Below are positions 33,746-40,692 of a stretch of DNA of 64,000 nucleotides, in pieces. Both the position numbers and the translations under genes were made by a program. Position 1 is the first letter of the stretch, and each line of letters starts with the position of its first letter. The notes under the pieces were generated by a model, which saw nothing but the letters and a program-made list of their open reading frames with translations, was not told the DNA's origin and did no database searches. Source of the stretch: Dehalococcoidia bacterium (lineage in GTDB: Bacteria; Chloroflexota; Dehalococcoidia; E44-bin15); assembly GCA_035528575.1 (NCBI GenBank), contig DATKYK010000020.1, positions 108,484 to 172,483 on the forward strand, given 5' to 3'.

Positions 33746-33910
33746 GGCGGACCGAGGCCACGCGGCGGATATTGGGTATCAGCGGTGTTCTGTCGCGAAA
33801 CAGATGTAGGGTGGGTAGAGTGCAACGAAACCCACCACATCCGCGACTGCCAGCGGCGCCGGGGTGACAGAATATCCTTGACAGTGGTAGAACATTAGTG
33901 CTATTCTGGC

Positions 33911-33958
33911 TCCGAGTGGGAATATCGCCCCGATAGATCGGGGGATGCTATGCTCGGA
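33911..33958. repeat. Family C miniature palindromic element (48 nt)
   Basis: Begins TCCGAGTGGG and ends GCTATGCTCGGA, with an internal CCCCGATAGATCGGGG hairpin. The single bases on both sides are C, consistent with a 1-bp target duplication. The end GATGCTATGCTCGGA is the same as in the copy inside the scaffold gene (40745-40782). Confidence 0.7.
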
Positions 33959-33978
33959 CCTCAACCCGGCGGCAAATC

Positions 33979-34305
33979 ATGGTTATCGACCAAATCATAC
34001 TTACCCAGTATATCGTAACTGCCCTAAGCAGCGGGTTCAACGCGGTCTACTTCTCCACCTACCGCTCCCCGCTGCGGAGGAGGCGCACCGGGGCGCTGGC
34101 GCTGGCCCTGCTGAGCCTGGCGATTCTCATCGAAAGCCTCTACTTCACCTGCTTTTCCCTTTCCTATATATATAATGGAAAGGAGTTTTTAAGCGGCTTA
34201 CTACTCGACCCCGGTCTCTGGCTGGGGGTGCGGCTGCTCCTGTGCCTGTGCTCGCTTTTGGTAAGCGCCCTTATACTGCGACGCCTGCTGAACAGAAGAA
34301 GGTAG
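33979..34305 (+). CDS. Small membrane protein at the start of the prophage-like region
   Basis: 108 residues with three hydrophobic segments ('QYIVTALSSGFNAVYFS', 'LALALLSLAILIESLYFTCFSLSYIY', 'LGVRLLLCLCSLLVSALILRRLL') and a basic C-terminus 'RRLLNRRR'. No recognised family. It lies at the left edge of the phage genes, on their strand, and is followed by small packaging-type genes, so it is probably part of the element. Holin-like or regulatory membrane functions are possible; nothing in the sequence decides this. ATG 33979 has only a weak ribosome site. Confidence 0.55.
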   Translation: MVIDQIILTQYIVTALSSGFNAVYFSTYRSPLRRRRTGALALALLSLAILIESLYFTCFSLSYIYNGKEFLSGLLLDPGLWLGVRLLLCLCSLLVSALILRRLLNRRR

Positions 34306-34405
34306 GGTTTTCACCAGCCTCAAGGCGCGAAGCGGTCCTTTCTCCGTATGCCGGGATAGAGCGAGGAGGCCGATTCAAAATGTTAACAGGGCAGGGCGGG
34401 TGTCC

Positions 34406-34465
34406 GGGGTTAGGCTGGCCGATTGCCCGATCAAGTTGGGCAACAGGCTTGGCCAGCCTAACCCC
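34406..34465. repeat. Composite palindromic repeat (reverse of 33690-33745 type)
   Basis: GGGGTTAGGCTGGCC (34406-34420) and GGCCAGCCTAACCCC (34451-34465) enclose the hairpin ATTGCCCGATCAAGTTGGGCAA. It lies just before the AGGAGGGGAG ribosome site of the next small gene. Confidence 0.75.
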
Positions 34466-34491
34466 CCGGAAAAGAGAAAAAGGAGGGGAGG

Positions 34492-34650
34492 ATGATGACT
34501 CTGGCAAGGGCGATCGCTACCAGAAAGTGGAAGCTGGCGGCGCTGTGCCTGCTCATCGGCCTCGTGGAGGAGCTTTCCCGCATCCCCGCCGATTCCATAG
34601 AAGGGGTCCTCGACCTGCTCGAGGGTGAAGATGGCGAAAAGGCAGGGTAG
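34492..34650 (+). CDS. 52-residue prophage protein, unknown
   Basis: ATG 34492 preceded by a strong AGGAGGGGAG opens a 52-codon frame ('MMTLARAIATRKWKLAALCLLIG', 'LVEELSRIPADSIEGVLDLLEG', end 'EDGEKAG'). It is amphipathic and mostly helical, with an acidic C-terminal half. Its end overlaps the start of the next gene by 20 bases, a typical phage arrangement. No family recognised. Confidence 0.55.
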   Translation: MMTLARAIATRKWKLAALCLLIGLVEELSRIPADSIEGVLDLLEGEDGEKAG

Positions 34651-34981
34651 GAAAAGCGCTGCCGGCGGCAAGAAGGCAAACGGTGGGTTTTACGCCCGGG
34701 CGCTCAGCGAGGCCGAGCGGGTGCTTATCGCCGAGGCAAGGGGGGTGGAGGGGCTGGATGAGGAGATCGCCCTGCTGCGGGTGAAGCTCTCCACCGCCCT
34801 GGCGGAGCACCCGGACAACATGCCGCTTATGCTCCGCGGGGTGGAGCTGCTGGTGAAGGCGGTGGGAGCCGAGTACCGCCTCTCAAGGAAATCGCAGGAC
34901 AACCTTGCCGCAGCCATCGACGGCGTTCTCAAGGAGCTGGGCGGCGCCCTCTTCTCCGACATCTCCCCCCCTTCGTCCTAG
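34631..34981 (+). CDS. Prophage protein, possible small terminase subunit
   Basis: 116 residues from ATG 34631 (GTG 34625 is two codons upstream). A basic N-terminus 'MAKRQGRKSAAGGKK' precedes a helical body 'ALSEAERVLIAEARGVEGLDEEIALLRVKLSTAL' and 'LVKAVGAEYRLSRKSQDNLAAAIDGVLKELGGALF'. Small size, basic start, helices and position before the large terminase suggest the DNA-recognition terminase subunit or a related packaging helper. I do not recognise a defined family. Its stop codon is formed inside a 50-bp perfect palindrome. Confidence 0.55.
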   Translation: MAKRQGRKSAAGGKKANGGFYARALSEAERVLIAEARGVEGLDEEIALLRVKLSTALAEHPDNMPLMLRGVELLVKAVGAEYRLSRKSQDNLAAAIDGVLKELGGALFSDISPPSS

Positions 34982-35023
34982 TGGGTAGGCTGGCCGACGT
35001 CGGCCAGCCTACCCACTAGGACG
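34974..35023. repeat. 50-bp perfect palindrome (family A)
   Basis: Uninterrupted dyad centred between 34998 and 34999. Each arm reads CGTCCTAGTGGGTAGGCTGG toward the centre CCGACGTCGG. It includes the stop codon of the preceding gene. Shorter relatives with the GGCCGACGTCGGCC centre are at 19559, 20605, 23206, 35565 and 46786. Confidence 0.95.
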
Positions 35024-35065
35024 TGGGGATTGCCGAGCAATGACAGTTTAGGGCCCGCAGCGCAT

Positions 35066-35221
35066 CATGACAGGAGGATAATACCCCAGTGTCATCATCC
35101 GGCTGTTTTTCAAGGTCATCATCCGGCTGTTTTTCAAGGTCATCATCCGGCTTGACCGGATGATCCAGGAAGCATGATGAGCCATTTTCTGGATTGCCCG
35201 ATCAAGTCGGGCAATGACAGG
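35066..35221 (+). repeat. Family B dispersed repeat, forward copy left of the terminase
   Basis: ATGACAGGAGGATAATACCCC, three copies of TCATCATCCGGCT (two followed by GTTTTTCAAGG), the TTGACCGGATGATCCAGG hairpin, then TTGCCCGATCAAGTCGGGCAATGACAGG. It is the inverted counterpart of 37134-37240 and 37381-37548 on the other side of the large terminase gene. Confidence 0.85.
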
Positions 35222-35281
35222 GGACAGCTTGCGACCCACCACGACAGGGGGTGGCCCGCGACGGGAAATGAGGGTCAAGAA

Positions 35282-35530
35282 ATGGAGGGTGACAGCTCGA
35301 AGAGACTGGAAAGAAGCATCGGCGAGCTTTTCCTTAAAATAGGGGGCAAGCGCCGCCTCGGCCGACATGTCGGCCCGGAAATGTCGCCGGGGTGCCCCTT
35401 CGGGGCGCTTCTGGAGGAGAGACTGCGCAACATGGAGCGCGAGCTCGGTGAGCTTAAAGGGCGAATCAACGGCCTCATCTTCCTCCTCATCGCCCTGGTG
35501 CTGGCAGAGATCGTCGTGCGCCTCATCTGA
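35282..35530 (+). CDS. Prophage coiled-coil membrane protein, XhlA/holin-like
   Basis: 82 residues from ATG 35282; upstream codons are repeat-derived. The C-terminal half has a heptad-like helix 'LLEERLRNMERELGELKGRIN' followed by a membrane segment 'GLIFLLIALVLAEIVVRLI' at the very end. This is the layout of XhlA-type hemolysin or holin-associated proteins. The middle contains a GGCCGACATGTCGGCC palindrome translated as 'GRHVGP', which suggests that a palindromic repeat entered the frame. Location before the terminase is unusual for a lysis gene, so the call is tentative. Confidence 0.5.
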   Translation: MEGDSSKRLERSIGELFLKIGGKRRLGRHVGPEMSPGCPFGALLEERLRNMERELGELKGRINGLIFLLIALVLAEIVVRLI

Positions 35531-35559
35531 ACACCTTATCTTGGTAGCGGGTAGGCTGT

Positions 35560-35628
35560 CCCCTAGGGTAGGCTGGCCGACGTCGGCCAGCTTACCCATG
35601 GCAATCGGCCAGCCTACCCTAGGGGCAA
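35560..35628. repeat. Nested family A palindromes before the large terminase gene
   Basis: CCCCTAGGGTAGGCTGGCCG-ACGTCGGCCAGCTTACCC, immediately followed by CGGCCAGCCTACCCTAGGGG. The outer arms and the inner dyad share one half. It ends about 30 bp before the terminase ribosome site. Confidence 0.8.
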
Positions 35629-35667
35629 ACCGTTAAAAACAAATATGCAGTCGGAGAGGACGAAAAA

Positions 35668-37107
35668 TTGATCAAGGAGCGGCTGAGACCCTATCAGGTA
35701 GCGGTGGGCAGGGCGATCCTGGATAGCGTGCTCAACCACCGGGGGCTTACATTCTCGGTGGAGATGGCGCGGCAGGGGGGCAAGAACGAGCTCTCAGCCC
35801 AGCTAGAGGTGCTGCTGCTCACCCTTTTCATGGCAAAGGGTGGAAACCTGGTCAAGTGCTCCCCCACCTTCAAGCCGCAGACGGTGAACAGCATGATACG
35901 GCTCAAGGAGCGCCTGAGCGACGCCGGCTACAGCGGCTTCTGGGTCCCCGAGCTGGGCTACATGCTGCGGCTGGGGGCGGCTCGAGAGATATTCTTCAGC
36001 GCCGACAATGCCAGCCACGTGGTTGGGGCAACCGCCCATATCCTGCTGGAGGTGGACGAGAGCCAGGATGTATCCAGGGAAAAATATTCCAAGGAGTTTC
36101 GCCCCATGGGCTCGGCTACCAACGTGACCACGGTGCACTATGGGACCACCTGGGACGACTCCACCCTGCTGGAGGAGGTGAAGCAGACCAATCTGGAGCT
36201 GGAGAGAAGGGACGGCCTAAAGCGGCACTTCCGCTACGACTGGCAGGAGGTCGCCAATTACAATCCCGACTACCGGCGCTACGTCGAGGCGGAGAAGGAG
36301 AGGCTGGGGGAGAGCCACCCCCTGTTCCAGACCCAGTACGCCCTCAAGCCGATACGGGGCGGGGGCGGCTTCCTCAGCCCCGAGCAGCGTGCCCAGCTCC
36401 AGGGGGCTCATCAGCGTCTGCGTCACCCCGGAGGGGTTGTGGATGCCGTCCGACGGAGATCGGACTCCGATATTTCACTCGGAGGGGGAGCTCGTAAGTA
36501 TGTTGCCGGGGTCGACCTGGCGGGTGAGGCCGAGGAAGGCGAGGACGCCATGCTGCGCGCCATGAAGCCGCGGCAGGACTCCACCGTGGTCACCATCGGG
36601 GAGCTGGACTTTTCCCCCGACGTATCGGGGCTCCCCCAGCCCGGGGTGAACATCGTGGAGCACTACCGCTGGACCGGCAGACCCCACACCGACCTCTACC
36701 CGCAGCTCGTGGACCTGCTGAAGAACGTCTGGGGCTGCCGGCGGGTGGTGGTGGACGCCACCGGGGTGGGCGCCGGTGTGGCGGCCTTCCTCGAGAAGGC
36801 CCTGGGGCGTCCGGTGGTTACCCCCTTCACCTTCACCCAGCAGAGCAAGTCCCGGCTGGGCTTTGCCCTGCTGGCGGCGATTAACTCGGGAAGGGTCAAG
36901 ATGTATGCCGCAGATGGCTCCGAGGAGTACCGCGAGTTCTGGCACGAGATGGAGAGGGCCAAGAGCTTCTTCCGCCCCAGCCAGACCATGAACTTCTATG
37001 TCGACCCCGCCGAGGGGCACGACGACTTCCTCATGAGCCTGTCGCTTCTCATCGAGGCAGCAGGGTACAGGCCGAGGAGCGCCCGCGGCCGCCCTGTGTC
37101 ATCCTGA
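35668..37107 (+). CDS. terL: Phage terminase, large subunit
   Basis: DNA-packaging ATPase and nuclease, 479 residues. The ATPase half shows the Walker A region 'VEMARQGGKNELSA', 'CSPTFKPQTVNSMIRLKERL', and Walker B with catalytic Glu in 'HILLEVDESQDVSREKY'. The nuclease half shows 'YVAGVDLAGEAEEGED', 'RRVVVDATGVGAGVAAFLEKALG' and 'DPAEGHDDFLMSLSLLIEA', supplying the acidic metal ligands. Start is TTG 35668 behind GGAGAGGA. Between the two halves a 35-nt palindromic element (36449-36483) is read in frame as 'SDSDISLGG'. The gene is bracketed by inverted copies of repeat family B. Confidence 0.93.
   Translation: MIKERLRPYQVAVGRAILDSVLNHRGLTFSVEMARQGGKNELSAQLEVLLLTLFMAKGGNLVKCSPTFKPQTVNSMIRLKERLSDAGYSGFWVPELGYMLRLGAAREIFFSADNASHVVGATAHILLEVDESQDVSREKYSKEFRPMGSATNVTTVHYGTTWDDSTLLEEVKQTNLELERRDGLKRHFRYDWQEVANYNPDYRRYVEAEKERLGESHPLFQTQYALKPIRGGGGFLSPEQRAQLQGAHQRLRHPGGVVDAVRRRSDSDISLGGGARKYVAGVDLAGEAEEGEDAMLRAMKPRQDSTVVTIGELDFSPDVSGLPQPGVNIVEHYRWTGRPHTDLYPQLVDLLKNVWGCRRVVVDATGVGAGVAAFLEKALGRPVVTPFTFTQQSKSRLGFALLAAINSGRVKMYAADGSEEYREFWHEMERAKSFFRPSQTMNFYVDPAEGHDDFLMSLSLLIEAAGYRPRSARGRPVSS
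36449..36483 (+). repeat. Family C palindromic element inside the terminase gene, in frame
   Basis: TCCGACGGAGATCGGACTCC...CACTCGGA, 35 nt, with G on both sides. Counting one duplicated base gives 36 bp, so the frame is kept. It falls in the linker between the ATPase and nuclease parts of TerL. Confidence 0.85.
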
Positions 37108-37133
37108 GAATCTCCTTGAGCGCCGCAGACCGC

Positions 37134-37548
37134 CCCTGTCGTTGCCCGACTTGATCGGGCAATCCAGAAAATGGCTCAGCATGCTTCCTGGATCATCCGG
37201 TCAAGCCGGATGATGACACTGGGGTATTATCCTCCTGTCACCCTAGCACCGCAGGCCGTCGCCCCACGTCGTCATGCTGAACTTGTTTCAGCATCCCCTG
37301 TTTCACGGCAGAACAACGCTGAGATTGCCACGTCGCCCGAGGCTCCTCGCAATGACGGTCGTGTTGCGCACCGCGGACCGCCCCTGTCGTTGCCCGACTT
37401 GTCCGACAGCGATCGGACTCCGATGTTTTGCCCGGAGATCGGGCAATCCAGAAAATGGCTCAGCATGCTTCCTGGATCATCCGGTCAAGCCTGATGATGA
37501 CCTTGAAAAACAGCCGGATGATGACACCGGGGCATTATCCTCCTGTCA
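37134..37548 (-). repeat. Two reversed family B repeats with a spacer repeat and a family C insertion
   Basis: 37134-37240 and 37381-37548 both read CCTGTCGTTGCCCGACTTG... through CAGCATGCTTCCTGGATCATCC to ATTATCCTCCTGTCA. In the second copy the hairpin loop holds a 35-nt family C element (37402-37436) that is absent from the first. The segment 37273-37380 between them (CATGCTGAACTTGTTTCAGC ...) recurs at 38714-38820. No gene is seen in 37108-37688. Confidence 0.85.
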
Positions 37549-37627
37549 CTGGGCGCTGCGGACTCTAAACTGTCATTGCGATCCTGATGTATCGGGGGTG
37601 GCTATCTCAGGGCGGGCGGGAAAGAGA

Positions 37628-37659
37628 GAGCCCCGCCATCTAGGGCGGGGCTCTACGTT
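37628..37659 (-). terminator. Terminator hairpin of the DUF11-like surface gene
   Basis: Perfect stem AGAGCCCCGCC-ATCTA-GGCGGGGCTCT, about 30 bp beyond the stop of the 37689-38507 gene on the minus strand, followed on that strand by CTCTCTTTCCC. Confidence 0.8.
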
Positions 37660-37688
37660 ATGCCTGATTGCCTTCGCTTACGGCACAT

Positions 37689-38507
37689 TCACTGGCTCTT
37701 GCCTGCGCTGATGACCCGCCTCCTTCTCAACGACCAAACAAGGAAGGCAGCGAAAAGCACCGCTATCCCAATCCCCAGGGCAATTGATATAACCGTAGAG
37801 GCTTCATCAGAAGGCTCGCCAGGGGTCGCGGCCAGCTCCAACGGGCCAACCGGCTCTACAATCCCGCCAACCGGATACCCCACAGTGACGTCCTCATCCG
37901 GCTCCGGGTCTTCTCCCGGTGGAGTGTTGAGGTCTTGGCCTGTGGGACCCTCATCATCTATCGGACCGAAGTTATCGCCACTGGCGAAGGCGTTGGCATC
38001 ATAGGTGCCAGGGGGAATACCGGGAAGCACATTCGCTGTAAACGGGATAAGAACACCACCGCCGCCCGGAATGTCCCAGTAGCTCCAGAGCGGTGACGTA
38101 TCACCCGGTGTCGGTTCAGTAGAGTGGCGTGTAGCACCACCCCATTCTATTACAGTACCAGTGCTGGCATAGGTGAAAAAGGCGGGCAGTTCCGCCCAGA
38201 TAGAGACATTTATCGCACCGTCCAAAAGGTCCACACCTGGTGGTAAATTGCCTAACCCGTCTGTAAGCGGGCCCAAGTTGCTTACATTGATCGTGTATTG
38301 CACCTGACCCCCTGGCGTCACAGTGGGCGTCAGCACGTCCATGTCGATGGTCATCTGGAGAATCTCACCGTTATACGGAGGGCTATCCGATTTAGTAATA
38401 TCGCCAGGATCCGCCAGTGCGGCATTGAGGCTCAGCAGCGGGACTGCCAGAGCCACTGTCAGCACGGTCGCTATTGCTAGCGGTGTAAGCCATTTCTTTG
38501 TACCCAT
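37689..38507 (-). CDS. Secreted DUF11-like repeat-domain protein with C-terminal membrane anchor
   Basis: 272 residues. Signal peptide 'LTPLAIATVLTVALAVPLLSLNAALA', a beta domain with 'MDVLTPTVTPGGQVQYTINVSNLGP' and later 'LPAFFTYASTGTVIEWGG' (the DUF11/conserved-repeat type), an acidic Pro-rich linker, and a C-terminal helix 'VISIALGIGIAVLFAAFLVWSLRRRRV'. The helix is anchor-like but not the Gly-rich type of the 19-24 kb proteins. ATG 38507 is preferred over GTG 38513 (AAGGGG spacing). It lies on the opposite strand within the phage genes, has its own terminator, and is flanked by 107-bp direct repeats, so it looks like cargo inserted between terminase and portal. Confidence 0.75.
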   Translation of the reverse strand: MGTKKWLTPLAIATVLTVALAVPLLSLNAALADPGDITKSDSPPYNGEILQMTIDMDVLTPTVTPGGQVQYTINVSNLGPLTDGLGNLPPGVDLLDGAINVSIWAELPAFFTYASTGTVIEWGGATRHSTEPTPGDTSPLWSYWDIPGGGGVLIPFTANVLPGIPPGTYDANAFASGDNFGPIDDEGPTGQDLNTPPGEDPEPDEDVTVGYPVGGIVEPVGPLELAATPGEPSDEASTVISIALGIGIAVLFAAFLVWSLRRRRVISAGKSQ

Positions 38508-38713
38508 GTTCACCCCTTACTTCCCTTTCGGCTTTGGCTACCCCTTTAATATAACGGGCTCTGACTAAAAACTGCCCCCATCCGCGTATCCAACACTAAG
38601 AAAGCCATTATATACCACGCTAATACAGGCGTTGTCAAGCACTATTGTGGCTCCCTGCAGCCAGTTAACTCGATAGACCCCAAAATGTCATCGCGTGGCA
38701 ATCTCCACGTCGC

Positions 38714-38820
38714 CATGCTGAACTTGTTTCAGCATGCCTTGTTTCACGACAGAACACCACTGTGATTGCCACGTCGCCAGGGCTCCTCGCAATGGCGGTC
38801 GTGTTGCACGCCGCAGACCG
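38714..38820 (+). repeat. Direct repeat matching 37273-37380
   Basis: CATGCTGAACTTGTTTCAGC...GATTGCCACGTCGCC...GCTCCTCGCAATG...GCAGACCG, about 85 percent alike by eye to 37273-37380 and in the same orientation. The pair flanks the DUF11-like gene. The rest of the spacer (38821-38945) holds a G-rich repeat with CCCCCGATGTAATCGGGGG. Confidence 0.8.
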
Positions 38821-38945
38821 TCCTTTCTTTTCCCACCCACCCTCCCTGGTATGTAGAATTTTGGGGGATACCCCCAAACCCCCTCCCCCGATGTAATCGG
38901 GGGACTCCCCTTTACAACGGTTTACCGGAGAGTGACAAAACCCTG

Positions 38946-38974
38946 TTGACAGGGTGGAACATATGTTCTAATAT
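38946..38974 (+). promoter_or_regulatory. Sigma-70 promoter with LexA-type SOS box, leaderless start
   Basis: TTGACA (38946-38951), 17-bp spacer, TAATAT (38969-38974). The spacer contains the perfect palindrome GAACATATGTTC (38957-38968), identical to the core of the Gram-positive LexA (DinR) box. Transcription should start about 7 bases after the -10 box, exactly at ATG 38981, giving an mRNA without a leader. LexA binding here would block RNA polymerase. Confidence 0.8.
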
Positions 38975-38980
38975 GGGCGC

Positions 38981-39241
38981 ATGGATGAACTGCCCCCGGA
39001 GCAAGAGCACTACCAGGACGATGGCTGTGACCTCTTCCCCTCATGCCTGCGCTGCCCCCTCACCCGCTGTCGCTACGACATCCCGGGGAGGCAAACCAGA
39101 AAGGAGCTGAGGAATAGAGAGATGGCGCGCCTCCACCAGGCGGGGGTTGCGGTCAGGGAGCTGGCAGAGCGCTTCGGGGTGAGCCGGCGAACGGTATATC
39201 GCATCATAGCAACCCGATCGGACCGGGGGAGCTATGAATAA
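38981..39241 (+). CDS. Prophage HTH regulator with Cys cluster
   Basis: 86 residues. The N-terminal part has four Cys in 'CDLFPSCLRCPLTRCRYD', a possible zinc or iron-sulfur site. The C-terminal part is a resolvase/homeodomain-like helix-turn-helix 'EMARLHQAGVAVRELAERFGVSRRTVYRIIATR'. ATG 38981 coincides with the predicted transcription start of an SOS-boxed promoter. The stop overlaps the portal start by 8 bp, so portal and following morphogenesis genes would be co-induced. It could be an activator of late genes or simply the first gene of the late operon; DNA target unknown. Confidence 0.75.
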   Translation: MDELPPEQEHYQDDGCDLFPSCLRCPLTRCRYDIPGRQTRKELRNREMARLHQAGVAVRELAERFGVSRRTVYRIIATRSDRGSYE

Positions 39242-40613
39242 TATAACCCTCCCCCAGCAACTGGCCCGGATGGACCGCGACCGCATGAATCGTTATTCTG
39301 AGAACCTGGCCTTCTACAACGGCGAGCAGTGGCAACGCCGTTCCGCCCGTAGCGAACGTCAGTTGACTATCAACTATGCCAAAGCCCTTGTCGATAAAGT
39401 CAGCTCCTATCTCATGTCGGGCTTTACTTTCGCTGTAGACCCTGTCATTCCTGTCCGTCTTACGGACTCCGATATTCCATTCGGAGAAAGCTCCCCCGAT
39501 CCTGCGGCGGCTGCCGAGCGCTTTTTACGCAGCGTCTATGACGATAATGATCTTTTCGCCCTCGACTTTGATACCGAGGTTGATTGCGCTGTGATGGGAG
39601 ACGCTGCCTATAAGGTCACCTGGTCTCCCACTGAGAAGCGCATTCTCGTCACTGCTCCGGATGTCCAGGGGCTATACGCCTGGTGGATACCGGATAATGT
39701 CACCTCTGTTTACCGGGTGGCTGCGCGCTACCGTCTATCCGCTGAGGAGGTAAATATACTCTACGGCATATTACCCAAGGGCAAGACCGCCTGGGTCGTT
39801 GAGCTCTGGACGGACAAATTATTTGAGCTATGGATCGATAGCGATCAGGTCCATAGCAGCGCAAACCCTTACGGCTTTATACCCTATCTGCTATTCCCCA
39901 ATCTCAGAGAGCCTAAGAAGTTCTGGGGGATCTCCGATATCCCCGTCATAATCGAATCCCAGCGCGAGCTCAATAGAGCCGTGTCGCAGTTATCCCGAAT
40001 CCTGGAGCTCTCCGGCAACCCTATCGCCGTTCTGGAGAATGTGGAGGAGTCCTCCGATATTGCCGTCCGGCCAGGCTCTGTCTGGAATATACCTGAGGAT
40101 GCCAGGGCTTATCTCCTCGACCTGCTCCAGGGCGGGGGCGTCCGACTTCATATCGATTTTATCGAGCTCCTATTCCGCATAATCCACGACGTTTCTGAAT
40201 CCCCCAAGGCAGCATGGGGCGGGGCTGAGCGAGACCTCTCAGGCGTTGCCCTGGAGATTGAGATGCAGCCCCTTCTTCAGAAAGTTAGGCGAAAGCGCCT
40301 CATACGTGCCGCTGTATACCGCCGCCGAAACGAGATGATCCTCGCCCTTGCCGAGCGCTTCCTGGGGCAATCTTATGGCGATGTCACCCACCGCATTATC
40401 TGGGGGCCGGTGCTTCCCCGTGACTTCCAGCGCCAGGTCACCAATGAGGTAGCACTAATCCAGAGCGGGGTTCATTCACGGCGCTACGCCATGGATAGCC
40501 TCGGGATAGAGGACCCTGAGCGGGAGTTTTCTCAGTGGCTATCCGAGAGACAGCGAATAATGCAGCAGAATAGAGACCTTAACGCAAAGTCTACACACCT
40601 TGGGAGTGAGTGA
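39234..40613 (+). CDS. Phage portal protein (SPP1 gp6-like)
   Basis: Forms the ring through which DNA enters the capsid. 459 residues with 'LAFYNGEQW' and 'QLTINYAKALVDKVSSYLMSGFTFAV' near the start, 'AVMGDAAYKVTWSPTEKRILV', 'YGFIPYLLFPNLREPKKFWGISDIPVIIESQRELNRAVS', and the C-terminal 'SLGIEDPEREFSQWLSERQ'. These fit SPP1-type portals. A 32-nt palindromic element (39454-39485) is translated as 'VRLTDSDIPFGE' in a non-conserved stretch. It overlaps the preceding regulator by 8 bp. Confidence 0.88.
   Translation: MNNITLPQQLARMDRDRMNRYSENLAFYNGEQWQRRSARSERQLTINYAKALVDKVSSYLMSGFTFAVDPVIPVRLTDSDIPFGESSPDPAAAAERFLRSVYDDNDLFALDFDTEVDCAVMGDAAYKVTWSPTEKRILVTAPDVQGLYAWWIPDNVTSVYRVAARYRLSAEEVNILYGILPKGKTAWVVELWTDKLFELWIDSDQVHSSANPYGFIPYLLFPNLREPKKFWGISDIPVIIESQRELNRAVSQLSRILELSGNPIAVLENVEESSDIAVRPGSVWNIPEDARAYLLDLLQGGGVRLHIDFIELLFRIIHDVSESPKAAWGGAERDLSGVALEIEMQPLLQKVRRKRLIRAAVYRRRNEMILALAERFLGQSYGDVTHRIIWGPVLPRDFQRQVTNEVALIQSGVHSRRYAMDSLGIEDPEREFSQWLSERQRIMQQNRDLNAKSTHLGSE
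39454..39485 (+). repeat. Family C palindromic element inside the portal gene, in frame
   Basis: TCCGTCTTACGGACTCCGAT...CATTCGGA, 32 nt, G on both sides; 33 bp with the duplicated base, so the frame is kept. Confidence 0.8.
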
Positions 40614-40636
40614 GTGATGTGTCGCCTTAGCGTTTG

Positions 40637-40668
40637 TCCGAGTGCCCCGATAAATCGGGGTGCTCGGA
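40637..40668 (+). repeat. Family C element with CCCCGAT core, between portal and scaffold genes
   Basis: TCCGAGTGCCCCGATAAATC...GTGCTCGGA, 32 nt, perfect hairpin ends and G on both sides. It lies just before the scaffold ribosome site. Confidence 0.8.
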
Positions 40669-40692
40669 GGTAATAAAAACGAGGAGGATATT

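Noticed and set aside
33640..33964. Short frames left of the prophage
   Set aside because: All are made of palindromic repeats read through; no conserved protein features.
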